Shown: positions 8,657 to 17,496 of the stretch, one piece after another
How positions within the stretch are numbered: position 1 is the first letter of the stretch
How the letters are laid out: every line of letters begins with the position of its first letter
From: Pantoea stewartii subsp. stewartii
GTDB taxonomy: Bacteria; Pseudomonadota; Gammaproteobacteria; Enterobacterales; Enterobacteriaceae
DNA length: 41,958 bases
NCBI RefSeq assembly: GCF_008801695.1
Contig: NZ_VZPF01000044.1
Coordinates: forward strand, 1 to 41,958
Direction: 5' to 3'
Position numbers and translations under genes: made by a program
The notes under the pieces: generated by a model
Databases searched by the model: none
What the model saw: only the letters and a program-made list of their open reading frames with translations
What the model was told of the DNA's origin: nothing

Positions 8657-8673
8657 TTTGCTTTTAAAGCAAA
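8657..8673. promoter_or_regulatory. Palindromic operator candidate between the peptidase operon and lysR
   Basis: TTTGCTTT and AAAGCAAA form a perfect 8-bp inverted repeat around one T. It lies in the 145-bp divergent intergenic region, 45 bp before the LysR start. LysR-type regulators commonly bind such dyads near their own promoter; the assignment is inferred from position. Confidence 0.5.
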
Positions 8674-8717
8674 GCTAACCTGCCCGTTTTCGAGGCATGC
8701 ACCAGCATGAGGCGCGC

Positions 8718-9631
8718 ATGATCAGTAATGAAATCCGCTATTTTCTCGCCGTGGCGAATACGGGCTCGTTAAGTGCGGCGAGCGAACAGTTGTTTATTGC
8801 GGTGTCGGCTATCAGCCGTCAGATTCAGCGGCTGGAGACCCAGTGGGCGTTCCGCTGTTTGAACGTCACGCTCGCGGGATGGTACTGAATGAAGCCGGGG
8901 AGATTTTTGCCCACCATGTGCGCAAGAACATGCTGGATATGGACTATGCGCTGGCCGAGATCAAAGGGCTGAAAGCCGTGCGGCGCACGCTGATTCGGCT
9001 GGCCTGTACCGACGGGCTGGCCTTTACGTTGCTGCCGCGCATGATTGCCGACTTTCGCGAGACGAATCCCGGCATCCTCTTTGACATTAATGTCGCCAGC
9101 CCGCAGGGCGTGTCCGAACGAATACGCAGCGGCGAGTGCGACCTGGCGCTGCAGTTCAGTCTTCATGCCGAAACGGGCGTAGAAATTATCGGCTCCTGGC
9201 CTGCGCCGGTGTTGTTAGTGATGCATCAGAGCCACCCACTCGCCAGCGCGCCGCAGGTGACATTGCGTGATATCAGTCCCTATCCGCTGGCACTGCCCCA
9301 GCAGAATACCACCGTGCGTCAGCTGTTTGAGCTGGCGAGCCATATGAGTGGCAACCTGATTGAGCCGGTGGTGACCTGCGATAATTTCTCTACCTTATTC
9401 CAGTTTCTGCTGCGTACGCCGTTGGCCATGACCATCTGTAGTGCCTTCAGCGTGCTACAGGAAGCCGAAGCGCATGGACTGGTGATGCGATCTGTCGACA
9501 TCGATCAACTGAGCCAGCGCAATCTGCAACTGCAGGTGCCTTCTGGTCGGCCCCGCAGCGCTGCGCTGGAGATGTTTTTAGCGTTTGCGCGGCAGCAGTT
9601 AACGGCGCTGGAGGCACTCACGCAGCCCTGA
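8718..9631 (+). pseudogene. LysR family transcriptional regulator, frameshifted
   Basis: The first part is a typical LysR winged helix (MISNEIRYFLAVANTGSLSAASEQLF, SAISRQIQRLE). At about 8843 the frame shifts by one base: the coding sequence continues in the next frame as VGVPLFERHARGMVLNEAGE, exactly where the LysR family reads RLExxLGxxLFER. One missing base at the CAG/TGGGC junction explains it. With that base restored the protein would have about 304 residues, the normal size, with a full effector-binding domain (PBP2 type). The start at 8718 follows GAGG with a 5-nt spacer. It is divergent from the peptidase/transporter operon and was probably its regulator. The shift is either a real inactivating deletion or a sequencing error. 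Confidence 0.85.
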
Positions 9632-10073
9632 GACGCCGGGTTATAAAGCGGTAGGTTCAGGTAGGGCTTCCCAGACGATAAGAGCGTTTCCGCTCAACGC
9701 CCTGCAAGCCCGCCTCTTTGCTCTGCAACGGCCACGATCCCCTGACGGATGACGAAAGCGCCGTGCGTTCACTTGCCTGGGCCGCTTCATTCTTCAGCCG
9801 TTTGATTACGTCATCAGGTTACGCACCCGCTGTGAAGGCAGACTGCGTTTTTCGGACTTCGCCTTATCGCTTTTCCGCTTTATCTGATCGCCAGTACGGC
9901 TGCGTTGTGGAGTAGTGTAAAGGACGTAAAAGGCTGTAAAAACGCGCGTTTTTAGCCTGTGACGCGCTTATCATTCCTGCCATACGTCACTGTCACTCAG
10001 TCGGAAGTTTGCCGATAAAACAGAAAACAGTGCACATACTGACCTGAACATTCATCTGCAAAGGAGAACCACC
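9632..10073. other. Intergenic stretch without a supported gene
   Basis: A 65-codon frame at 9718-9915 has no ribosome-binding site and no recognisable family. The notable structure is the long palindrome at 9931-9958, listed separately. No mobile-element ends were found. Confidence 0.45.
9931..9958. terminator. Long palindrome, possible terminator
   Basis: TAAAAACGCGCGTTTTTA (9937-9954) is a perfect 18-bp palindrome, flanked by AGGC (9931-9934) and GCCT (9955-9958), which extend the pairing across a 2-nt bulge. The central A and T runs could end transcription on either strand, though a transcript would need to open the centre as a loop. No adjacent gene explains it well. Confidence 0.35.
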
Positions 10074-10436
10074 ATGGATTCTTTCTTTCCTGAGGATGTC
10101 ATTGATACCCTCAGTAAAACGTTCTGGCAGCGCGTCAGTGCGATGAAAGGGCTTATCGAACGTCACCAGAGTTTTCGTCTGCTGTGGTTCGGCGAGGCGC
10201 TGAAACGTAACCACAACTGGACTGATATCAGCGCGGAGCAGGCCGTCAACCGCGTGATTAGCGAAAGTCAGGGACTGCCGTTGGCGGAGGTCAGAAAAAT
10301 GACCATCGCCCAAAAGTGGGTTGCACTGTCAACGGTGAGAAAGACGCTCTATTCACAACCGGATGGTAAAACGTTTCAGTGGCTGGTGGAGAAGAAGCTG
10401 GACGAGCTGGATAATCCCGGCCAGTTTTCAGCGTAA
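10074..10436 (+). CDS. Hypothetical protein, 120 residues
   Basis: A family was not recognised. The protein is 120 residues, soluble and mostly helical by composition, with many Trp and Lys/Arg residues (FWQRVSAMKGLIERHQSFRLLWFGEALKRNHNW). Possible start and expression signals are good: AAAGGAG lies about 7 nt before the ATG. It stands alone between the frameshifted LysR gene and the DUF4432 gene on the opposite strand. A GC-rich hairpin without a T run (GCCGGGG/CCCCGGC, 10501-10518) lies between it and the convergent epimerase-like gene. No function is proposed. Confidence 0.65.
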   Translation: MDSFFPEDVIDTLSKTFWQRVSAMKGLIERHQSFRLLWFGEALKRNHNWTDISAEQAVNRVISESQGLPLAEVRKMTIAQKWVALSTVRKTLYSQPDGKTFQWLVEKKLDELDNPGQFSA

Positions 10437-10567
10437 CGCCATATTGCGTTCAGCGGCGTAATAAAAAACCTGTCCACGCTGTTCGCGTTAATATCAACTG
10501 GCCGGGGTTGCCCCCGGCTCTGTGATGAACAGCGAAACCTTACCGCTTTTGTGGCAGTAAACCGCGC

Positions 10568-11776
10568 TTATTCATTCGCGATCGGCGTCGAATTTTCCTC
10601 GATTTTGGTGTCGCCCTGAATCGCCTGAATCCGCTTCTCTACCGCATTTACCTGATCGCTGTTGTGCAACAGCGTGTAGGTCAGATCAAAGGTTGCACTC
10701 GCGCCCGGTGCCAGCTGTTTCACGCGCTTCTGCTCCCGTTCAATCGTGACCGGATAGGCATAGTTGGTGCCGGGCTCAATCCCGGTGACATAGCCTTGTT
10801 TAAGCGTGTCGGTATTCTTCCACAAGGTCAGCAGCGGCAACTGCTGAGTATCAAACTGAATGGACGCGCCTTTGTTGCCCGCTTTATTAACCACGGCGGC
10901 GACCGTCTGATGATCCTTGTCGGACAGCGGTTTGATGTTAAACACCATTTCATCGAAGTCTTTGGTTGGGCCTTGATAGGTCTGCCAGTTTTTCAGCCCC
11001 GCTTTGGCATAGTCATTGAACGGGCTGATGCCCGACATCGGGGCCATAAAGCGGGCACCTTCCTCCAGAATGGGCGTACTGAAGTTGCTGTGATAGATGA
11101 TCTCGTAATCGTGCGGGTAATCGGAATGGTTGGTCAGCATGTCGTGCAGGCTGAACTGATTGCTGCCCGGCACATAACTCAATTCCGTCCAAGTCTGCAG
11201 ATCGGCTTTCTTAAACGTGCTCTCTTTGATCAAACCGCGAATACGGATTTCATGCGGGGCCGCATCCGCCACCTCGACTTCAAGCTGCGAGACCGACGTG
11301 TTTCCGGCTTTGCCATGCAGCGTGTAGATACGGCCTTTGTCGTTCACCGGATGGCCGGTCCATTCGTAGCCACAACGCACCATCATTTCGTTGAATCCTT
11401 CCAGCCAGCCCAGGCCATTGCGGCTTTCAAGATTGATGAACGCCGGGTTTACCACCTCTTTAACGGGCGAATCCCAGCCCAGGCGGGTGCCGAATCCCTC
11501 TACGCGGAGCAGGTTCATACCGCGTGTCGGAATAAGCGTAATAGTCAGGCCATCCTGACTGCGGATGACCAGAAGCTTACTGCCTTCCTGCTTGCCACCA
11601 TGCAACACTTTCTGCTCAATGCTGAACGGTTTGCCCTGAATGTTCAGCTCGCTGCTGTTTATCTGCCAGTTTCCTTTGTCGGTGCCTTGTTCAGCACTCG
11701 TCAGCACCCAGTTTTTTGCAGATACCGAACCCGAAATCATTACGGCCAGCACCATCAGTGCGAGTTTCGTCTTCAT
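10568..11776 (-). CDS. Secreted aldose 1-epimerase-like protein (DUF4432)
   Basis: This 402-residue protein starts with a clear Sec signal peptide (MKTKLALMVLAVMISGSVSA, cut likely after the final Ala). The rest matches DUF4432, a branch of the galactose-mutarotase-like beta-sandwich fold: IPTRGMNLLRVEGFGTRLGWDSP near the start, then NGLGWLEGFNEMMVRCGYEWTGHP, LHGKAGNTSV, and GIEPGTNYAYPV near the end. Family members bind or epimerise sugars; here the enzyme would act in the periplasm. The ATG at 11776 follows AGAGG with a proper spacer. It is a single gene with no obvious partner. The exact substrate is not known, and catalytic residues could not be assigned with confidence. Confidence 0.85.
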   Translation of the reverse strand: MKTKLALMVLAVMISGSVSAKNWVLTSAEQGTDKGNWQINSSELNIQGKPFSIEQKVLHGGKQEGSKLLVIRSQDGLTITLIPTRGMNLLRVEGFGTRLGWDSPVKEVVNPAFINLESRNGLGWLEGFNEMMVRCGYEWTGHPVNDKGRIYTLHGKAGNTSVSQLEVEVADAAPHEIRIRGLIKESTFKKADLQTWTELSYVPGSNQFSLHDMLTNHSDYPHDYEIIYHSNFSTPILEEGARFMAPMSGISPFNDYAKAGLKNWQTYQGPTKDFDEMVFNIKPLSDKDHQTVAAVVNKAGNKGASIQFDTQQLPLLTLWKNTDTLKQGYVTGIEPGTNYAYPVTIEREQKRVKQLAPGASATFDLTYTLLHNSDQVNAVEKRIQAIQGDTKIEENSTPIANE

Positions 11777-12070
11777 CGTTTACCTCTATGGCTGAATCGT
11801 TTTTTCATTAGTGAGAGGAATTTACTGATTTGGGCTACGCGGAAACGTGATTTCTCTCACCTGCTGGAAAATCAGGCAGGATTAAGCGTGTTAGTGGGAT
11901 GTTGCTCACATTTAAAATGCTTATTAATGCTGTTATGTCATCTTTTTATCGGCATAAACGCGAAAGCTGTAAACGTTTCAGCCACCACCGGTAAACCGTG
12001 GCTGGCGCGTAAAGTCAGGAATCAAAACAAAGGCGCGAAGCAGGGGCGTCGCGCTGCACAGTGAGGCGGA

Positions 12071-12844
12071 TCAGGTCAGATAAAACTGTCGCTTGAAGGC
12101 AAACATATCATTCAGCAGGCAATACTCGGGATTACCGAGCGTAATAACTGGCGCGCGCTGCGCGATCATCGTTTTCCAGTTCGCCAGTGAACGTCGCCAG
12201 GCGGCGTCTTCGTCGTCGGTCAACGGTGCAACCTGATATCCCAGCGTGATATGAAACTGGTAGCGATCGTGGTCTGGTTCGCGAATGCCGGTGACCTCGG
12301 ATAGCCGATCGCGTAAACGGCGCAACCGCGTCTCTGTCTCCGCATCCGCCGTTAGCAGGCGCAGCGTTAACGGGGTTTCACGCGCAGACGGCGCCTCCGG
12401 ATTGACGCGCATGTGGTAAGGCGAGGCATCCTCACCCAGTTTATATGTCCGCAGGCGTTCAGCCAGAATCCGGTCGCACTCGTCCATGGGCATGTCCAGC
12501 GGCAGCCCGGCAGGCCATAAGGGATAGCGTCTTGCCTTGTCGTTGGCTCCGCCGAAAACAGTCATGTGATAACTGGAGGGCGGCAGTGCGGTAACCTTCA
12601 TTGACCAGCTTTCGCCGGGTAATTCACGATAGACATCAAGCAGGGCATCAAAGGGTTCTGAGCCGTCACCTTGCTGCGGCAGATGGCAGATAATCGTGTT
12701 TCCTTTAAAGGGAAGAACCCGGCCATCTGCGTCAAACTTACGACCCACGTCGTTGGGGCGGTGTTCCGCACCGATGGCGAGGGAAGCGGCCAGACCGCCC
12801 AGGGTGGCAATCGTACCTTTCAACAGCCTTCTCCGTGTTGTCAT
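12071..12844 (-). CDS. Tat-exported 2H phosphoesterase-like protein (DUF1868)
   Basis: This 257-residue protein has a twin-arginine signal (TTRRRLLKG followed by a hydrophobic stretch ending ASLAIGA). The mature part carries the two HxT motifs of the 2H phosphoesterase superfamily: YHMTVFGG and FHITLGYQ, with the fold spacing typical of 2'-5' RNA ligase-like proteins. DUF1868 is the best-fitting family name. Cyclic phosphodiester or 2'-5' linkages are the usual substrates in this superfamily; a folded exported protein with Tat transport may carry a cofactor or simply fold early. The ATG at 12844 follows AGAGG. It appears to be a single-gene unit. The substrate is unknown. Confidence 0.85.
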   Translation of the reverse strand: MTTRRRLLKGTIATLGGLAASLAIGAEHRPNDVGRKFDADGRVLPFKGNTIICHLPQQGDGSEPFDALLDVYRELPGESWSMKVTALPPSSYHMTVFGGANDKARRYPLWPAGLPLDMPMDECDRILAERLRTYKLGEDASPYHMRVNPEAPSARETPLTLRLLTADAETETRLRRLRDRLSEVTGIREPDHDRYQFHITLGYQVAPLTDDEDAAWRRSLANWKTMIAQRAPVITLGNPEYCLLNDMFAFKRQFYLT

Positions 12845-13240
12845 CGAATAACCTCTGCATTTAGCCGGTTCCGACAAGGTCGGTAACGGGACCGTTTCCC
12901 CGCGCAACGCCACCCGTATCTGCGCGTGCTGTATTCCTGAGAAGCTGTTCTCATGCCTGACCGGGCTTAACAGGCAGGGGGGCTGTGATAAGGGGACAAT
13001 AACGCGCATGCGCAGAAACAAAGAACCCGACGTCATCCTGCACGGTGATCCGCTCAGGGCGCTTCTCAACCGGGGAGCTTAGTGAAGATCTGTGACTAAA
13101 AAATGACTGAAGACGTACAACGAGCGAAATAGGAATACCTGTTATGACTAAGCGGGCCGCATTAGAGCTTACGGCACGCTTCATAACGCCCGATGCAGCG
13201 TCGTCGTGGCTTGTTCATCTGCGCGCTTTTTTCTGCTCGT
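12845..13240. other. Intergenic stretch without a supported gene
   Basis: Open frames on both strands overlap here but none has a convincing start signal. A plus-strand frame beginning at 13144 would run on into the antisense strand of the chemoreceptor gene, so it is not called. No repeat or mobile-element end was found. Confidence 0.45.
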
Positions 13241-13275
13241 CTGAGAAAGAAAAAGCCAGCGTATGCGCCGCTGGC
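13241..13275 (-). terminator. Terminator of the first PAS chemoreceptor gene
   Basis: GCCAGC (13255-13260) pairs with GCTGGC (13270-13275). On the minus strand the hairpin is followed by TTTTTCTTTCTC and lies just past the receptor stop codon. Confidence 0.8.
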
Positions 13276-13290
13276 ATGACGTTTTCATGC

Positions 13291-14577
13291 TTATACATTG
13301 AGCCGGTGGATGACCGTCACGAATTCATTTACCCCGCGATTGATCTCCTGGAAACTGCGCGAGAGATTGCTGATCTTATCGTTTTCAGTCGTAAGAAAGC
13401 GTCTGATTTCATCAAGCTGCCGGGACATGTTTTCAATGAGCGCGGTATTTTCTTCCACAACTTTCGTGATTTTAAGCGTCGCCTGCGACGTCGAAGCCGC
13501 CAGTCGCCGGACCTCCTCGGCCACCACGGCAAACCCACGTCCCGCTTCGCCTGCCCGCGCGGCCTCAATCGCCGCGTTTAACGCCAGAATATTGGTTTGT
13601 CCGGCGATGGTGTTGATCGTCGAAACAATTTCTTTTATGTCCATGGAAGAATGATTGAGTCTGTCGCCAATGTCTGCTGCCGCACCCACCTGTAACGACA
13701 TGGATTCCGCATTGCGGATGGTCTCACCCAGGACATCATTGGCATTAAAGGTGATTTGCGACGTCTCTTCCGACGTTGTGACGGCAATGTCAGCGATCCG
13801 TTTGGCATTCTCTACGCGGTCGGTGATATCAGACGCCAGTTTAATAACCTTATAAACATGCCCGGAGGCATCTTTGACAGGGTTATAGCTGGCCTCCAGC
13901 CAGACGCGTTTTCCAGACGCTGTCACACGTTCAAAACGCCCTGTGAAAGCACGCCCCTGCTGAATCTTTTGCCAAAAATCAGGCTGCTCCTTATAAAATT
14001 CATCAAAGCAAAATATGCGATGATGTTTACCTTGAATGGCCTCAAGCTGATAGCCCATTAATTTCAGAAAATTGTTATTGGCGTCAATGACCTCACCCTG
14101 CGGTGTAAACTCAATCATGGCCATGGAGTTATTCAACGCGGTAATGATGGCTTCTTTATGCTTTAACGCTTCATGTTTATGCGTAATGTCGTTGGCAATT
14201 TTTATGATTTTTTTCACCGCACCGTGGCGATCTTTCACAGGGAAATAGGTGGCGCTCAAATACAGCCGGCTGTGATTTTTGCGAAACCGCTCAAAGATAC
14301 CGCTGAACGAGTGACCTGAGCCGAGTGTTTGCCAAAAGTGCGTATAGTCGCTGGAGTGCACAAATTCATCATCGCAGAACAGGCGATGGTGCTGACCGGC
14401 GATCTCATTTAGCGTGTAGCCTGTCAGTTCGAGGAAAGGCGTGTTTGCCGTAATGATGCGACCGTCGGGCGTAAATTCAATCCAGCCGATGTTGGCTTTG
14501 ATCGCCTGTGTATTGGTCTGGTCGTCCGCTAACCCCAGTGAAGCTTTACCAGGCATAAAACGTGTCAGGGCTAACAT
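13291..14577 (-). CDS. Soluble chemoreceptor with two PAS domains (BdlA-like), copy A
   Basis: This 428-residue cytoplasmic methyl-accepting protein has no membrane segment. Two PAS domains follow one another (about residues 25-135 and 145-255; [25 protein letters not shown] and [24 protein letters not shown]), each ending in the usual [11 protein letters not shown] / [11 protein letters not shown] cap. The signalling domain holds the conserved hairpin [18 protein letters not shown] and [13 protein letters not shown]. BdlA of Pseudomonas, which controls biofilm dispersion, has the same layout and a similar length. The start is the ATG at 14577 preceded by GGAGAGA; the frame is open to 14589. 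A sigma-28 promoter lies about 105 nt upstream, and a terminator follows. A close paralogue of the same length lies next to it. The ligand is unknown; redox or heme sensing is common for such PAS domains. Confidence 0.92.
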   Translation of the reverse strand: MLALTRFMPGKASLGLADDQTNTQAIKANIGWIEFTPDGRIITANTPFLELTGYTLNEIAGQHHRLFCDDEFVHSSDYTHFWQTLGSGHSFSGIFERFRKNHSRLYLSATYFPVKDRHGAVKKIIKIANDITHKHEALKHKEAIITALNNSMAMIEFTPQGEVIDANNNFLKLMGYQLEAIQGKHHRIFCFDEFYKEQPDFWQKIQQGRAFTGRFERVTASGKRVWLEASYNPVKDASGHVYKVIKLASDITDRVENAKRIADIAVTTSEETSQITFNANDVLGETIRNAESMSLQVGAAADIGDRLNHSSMDIKEIVSTINTIAGQTNILALNAAIEAARAGEAGRGFAVVAEEVRRLAASTSQATLKITKVVEENTALIENMSRQLDEIRRFLTTENDKISNLSRSFQEINRGVNEFVTVIHRLNV

Positions 14578-14682
14578 ACTTCTCTCCATCTGATCCAGTG
14601 AAAGGGGCGTAAAGCGTCGGGCCTCGTGGCGGAGAGTTTGCTGTCTGATGGAAAGTAAAGCGTCCGGCCCGGGTCATTTAAC

Positions 14683-14709
14683 TTATCGGCACAGGCCGGT
14701 TCATATTTA
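14683..14709 (-). promoter_or_regulatory. Sigma-28 (FliA) promoter of PAS chemoreceptor A
   Basis: Read on the minus strand: TAAATATG (14709-14702), 11 nt, GCCGATAA (14690-14683). The -10 is a perfect match to the FliA consensus, the -35 matches TAAAGTTT at five of eight positions, and the spacer is the canonical 11 nt. Confidence 0.88.
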
Positions 14710-15241
14710 GAAATGTATTAAAAAAATTGATGCTTATCACAGTGACTGTCAGTGCACACAGATAACGAGCTACGTCTTCTGACAGACTGCCTGTAACAGT
14801 GAAAAGATGCCGAAAGCAGAACAACAGCAGCCATGTGGCGGATTGTTTCCCGCAGCCAGACAGGACGGCAGATAAAAAAGCAGGATGAGCGGGGGCTTTT
14901 CCGGGCAGATGTCAGCGGCAATCGCTACAGCCCGGATAAGATTGTTAACCAGAGTTTGTCAAACGAGGTAAAAAAAGACATCAGGAGGGGTTATACAGTC
15001 AACATAAAGTGTTTAGGGCTTGTTGCAGTGTAGGGACGTTTTTATGACAGGAAAGCGCGAATCAGCGAGAGCGAAGCCGATGGCAATGGCGTCGCCAGGC
15101 GTTTTCATGCACACCCGAGAACGCGCCTGCGATGGCGATGAGCCGGATTTTCTGTCGGGCAGGCATGTCGCCGCTGTGATACCCAGGCGCTGCATCACCA
15201 CACGGCGGCGTTGACAGGCTGGTGGCAGCAGAAAAGGCTGA
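14710..15241. other. Spacer between the two PAS chemoreceptor genes
   Basis: No supported gene. A 66-codon plus-strand frame at 14833-15033 lacks a ribosome-binding site. The stretch probably holds only the downstream leader of the upstream copy and the regulatory DNA for the downstream one. Confidence 0.45.
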
Positions 15242-15260
15242 CGCGTCAAACAATGACGCG
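15242..15260 (-). terminator. Hairpin after PAS chemoreceptor B
   Basis: CGCGTCA (15242-15248) pairs perfectly with TGACGCG (15254-15260) around AACAA. On the minus strand it is followed by TCAGCCTTTTCT, a weak T-rich tail, so termination is plausible but not strong. Confidence 0.4.
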
Positions 15261-15334
15261 CCCGTGTGTGGGGCGTAACCCTGACAATAAAACCGTATGC
15301 AGTGCCGTGAATCGCATCAATGCTGCCTGTGCCC

Positions 15335-16621
15335 TCAGACCTTTAGTCGATGAATCACCGTCACGAATTCGTTCACGCCGCTGAAAATTTCCTGAATGTT
15401 GTCGGACAGATGCGTGATTTTGTCGTTTTCTGTGGTGAGAAAGCTGTTAATGCCGTCGAGTTGCTGGTGCATATCGCCAATCAGGCTGGCATTTTCTTCG
15501 ACCACCTTGCTGATTTTCTGCGTCGCCTGTGAGGTAGAAGCAGCAAGACGTCTGACTTCTTCTGCCACCACGGCAAAACCGCGTCCTGCTTCGCCTGCCC
15601 GTGCGGCTTCAATCGCGGCATTGAGCGCCAGGATATTGGTTTGTCCGGCAATGTTATGGATGGTTGAGACAATCTCTTTGATGTCTTTGGCTGAGTAATT
15701 CAGTTTGTCGCTGATTCCCGCTGCCGCAGCGACCTGCGAGGCCATCGATTCGACGTTACGCACCGTCTGACTGAGAACATCATTGGCATTCACGGTGATG
15801 TGTGACGTTTTTTCAGACGTGGTCATGGCGATATCCGCCACGTCCTGCGCCGTGACGACACGTTCGGTAATATCCGACGCCAGCTTAATCACTTTATAAA
15901 CGTGTCCCGAGGCATCTTTCACCGGGTTGTAGTTGGCCTCAAGCCAGACGCGTTTTCCTGATGCTGTTACCCGTTCGAAGCGCCCGGTGAACGCGCGCCC
16001 CTGTTGAATTCTGTGCCAGAAGTCCGGGTTTTCTTTATAGAACGCGTCAAAACAGAACAGACGGTGATGTTTGCCCTGAATAGCGGCCAGATCGTACTCC
16101 ATCAGCGTAAGGAAGTTTTTATTGGCATTAATGACCTCGTCCTGTGGCGTAAATTCAATCATGGCCATGGTGTTGTTCAGCGCCGTAATAATCGCTTCTT
16201 TATGCGTGAGTTCTTCATGCCGATCGGTAATGTCGTTAGCGATTTTGATAATTTTTTTGACCGTGCCGTGTTTATCTTTCACGGGGAAATAGTTAGCGCT
16301 TAAGTAGAGCAGGCTGTTGTCTTTGCGGTAGCGTTCGAAAATGCCGCTGAAGGACTGGCCTGAGGCCAGGGTTTCCCAAAACAGGGCATATTCACGGGAG
16401 CGCACAAAATCAGGCTTACAGAACAGCCGATGGTGCTGACCGGTGATCTCACTGAGCTGGTAGCCCGTTACGGCAAGGAAGGCCGGGTTAGCCGTGAGAA
16501 TAATGCCCTCGGGCGTGAATTCAATCCAGCCGCTACAGGCCTGGATGGCCTGGATATTATTCTGATCATCCGAGGCGCTCCGCGCGTTTTTGCCGCGAAG
16601 TAAACGCATAAGGGAAAACAT
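15335..16621 (-). CDS. Soluble chemoreceptor with two PAS domains (BdlA-like), copy B
   Basis: This protein is also 428 residues and parallels copy A domain by domain: two PAS domains ([48 protein letters not shown]) and the same signalling hairpin ([18 protein letters not shown]). Most differences fall at the N-terminus, around the linker after PAS2 ([27 protein letters not shown]) and in the last 50 residues, so the two may sense related but different cues. The ATG at 16621 follows GGAGAGA. Its sigma-28 promoter has the same -35 and -10 octamers as copy A, which indicates that the duplication included the promoter. Neither copy ends in the NWETF-type pentapeptide that binds CheR, so methylation may depend on other receptors. 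Confidence 0.92.
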   Translation of the reverse strand: MFSLMRLLRGKNARSASDDQNNIQAIQACSGWIEFTPEGIILTANPAFLAVTGYQLSEITGQHHRLFCKPDFVRSREYALFWETLASGQSFSGIFERYRKDNSLLYLSANYFPVKDKHGTVKKIIKIANDITDRHEELTHKEAIITALNNTMAMIEFTPQDEVINANKNFLTLMEYDLAAIQGKHHRLFCFDAFYKENPDFWHRIQQGRAFTGRFERVTASGKRVWLEANYNPVKDASGHVYKVIKLASDITERVVTAQDVADIAMTTSEKTSHITVNANDVLSQTVRNVESMASQVAAAAGISDKLNYSAKDIKEIVSTIHNIAGQTNILALNAAIEAARAGEAGRGFAVVAEEVRRLAASTSQATQKISKVVEENASLIGDMHQQLDGINSFLTTENDKITHLSDNIQEIFSGVNEFVTVIHRLKV

Positions 16622-16725
16622 AGATCTCTCCAGATATCGCTGTAATAAGCTCGAAAGGTGATGACCGCGTAGTGGAGAGACAGCGACCCGGTTAAGGGGA
16701 AGTCGATCGGCTCGGGTCTACTTCG

Positions 16726-16752
16726 TTATCGGCATTGCGCATGTCATATTTA
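16726..16752 (-). promoter_or_regulatory. Sigma-28 (FliA) promoter of PAS chemoreceptor B
   Basis: Read on the minus strand: TAAATATG (16752-16745), 11 nt, GCCGATAA (16733-16726). Both octamers are identical to those of copy A; only the spacer differs. Confidence 0.9.
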
Positions 16753-16908
16753 GGTCACATTTCAGCCACGGTGAGCGCACAGTGAGATGCGTCACGTTAC
16801 AGGTGGTGGGCAAGGCAGGTACATCGACACAGGAGAGGATGTCTCGATCTCAACATGATGAGAATGTCGTGATCGAGCGTCGCGGTAATCAGGCGGAAAG
16901 CCGGCGCG

Positions 16909-17304
16909 TTAGTTTCCGGCGTCAGGTATCGCACTACGTAAAAAAGCCGGAATAACGGGACGCCCTTTTTCCAGACAGGTGCCGGTGAAAACCGCCTCAG
17001 CATAAACAACGTTATCAACCAAAATTTGCTGAACGAAATTAACACGGTTACGCTTTTCGTTTGCCGCGAGTGCGCAGGTCACCTGCATCTCATCGCCTTT
17101 TTTCAGGCTCTTTTTAAAGCGAAGCGTGTACTCAAGCAGCATATGGATACGGCCTTCGGCAAACTCCGCTTCCAGATCCACGCCAAGATGCTCTTTCATA
17201 AACGCGTGGCGTGTCCATTCCATATAGAAGGGATAGTAAAGTCCGTCTACAACGCCCTGAAAATCGATATGCTTTTCGTCAACCTGATACGTTTTGCTAA
17301 ACAT
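16909..17304 (-). CDS. Acyl-CoA thioesterase, hotdog fold (YbgC/FadM-like)
   Basis: This 131-residue protein has the layout of 4-hydroxybenzoyl-CoA thioesterase-type hotdog enzymes. The start region (YQVDEKHIDFQGVVDGLYYPFYMEWTRHAFM) matches the segment that carries the catalytic Asp and the long central helix; later strands (HMLLEYTLRFKKSLKKGDEMQVTC, RVNFVQQILVDNVVYAEAVFTGTCLE) complete the fold. It would release CoA from short or medium acyl-CoA. The ATG at 17304 was chosen because the family starts at the first strand; the frame is open to an ATG at 17349. No strong ribosome-binding site precedes either. It sits alone between two chemoreceptor genes, without functional logic that can be seen. 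Confidence 0.8.
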   Translation of the reverse strand: MFSKTYQVDEKHIDFQGVVDGLYYPFYMEWTRHAFMKEHLGVDLEAEFAEGRIHMLLEYTLRFKKSLKKGDEMQVTCALAANEKRNRVNFVQQILVDNVVYAEAVFTGTCLEKGRPVIPAFLRSAIPDAGN

Positions 17305-17473
17305 AGTATGGCCACTGGTAAGTGAGGGAAGGCCCACTTTAGTCGGCATGGCTGTTTTTTTAAACGGCTTTTTTCAGGCGACAGAGGAAGGTGAGTGATT
17401 CACGCTAACAGTAAAATCGGCACGCGCCAAAATCATCCAGACACGTGCCGGGTGGGCTTTACGTCATGCCGCA

Positions 17474-17496
17474 GCTAAACACCGAGGCTGTTTAGC
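17474..17496. repeat. 8-bp hairpin overlapping the stop of the CHASE3 chemoreceptor gene
   Basis: GCTAAACA (17474-17481) pairs perfectly with TGTTTAGC (17489-17496) around a 7-nt loop, and the stop codon at 17492-17494 lies in the stem. No T run follows on the minus strand, so it may stabilise the transcript rather than end it. Confidence 0.45.

Noticed and set aside
10664..12064. A 466-codon open frame on the plus strand
   Set aside because: It lies antisense to the DUF4432 gene, which has a signal peptide, a ribosome-binding site and clear family motifs. The plus frame shows no family pattern.
13144..13581. A plus-strand frame starting at 13144
   Set aside because: Most of it is antisense to the chemoreceptor gene; only about 40 codons lie outside, with no clear start signal.
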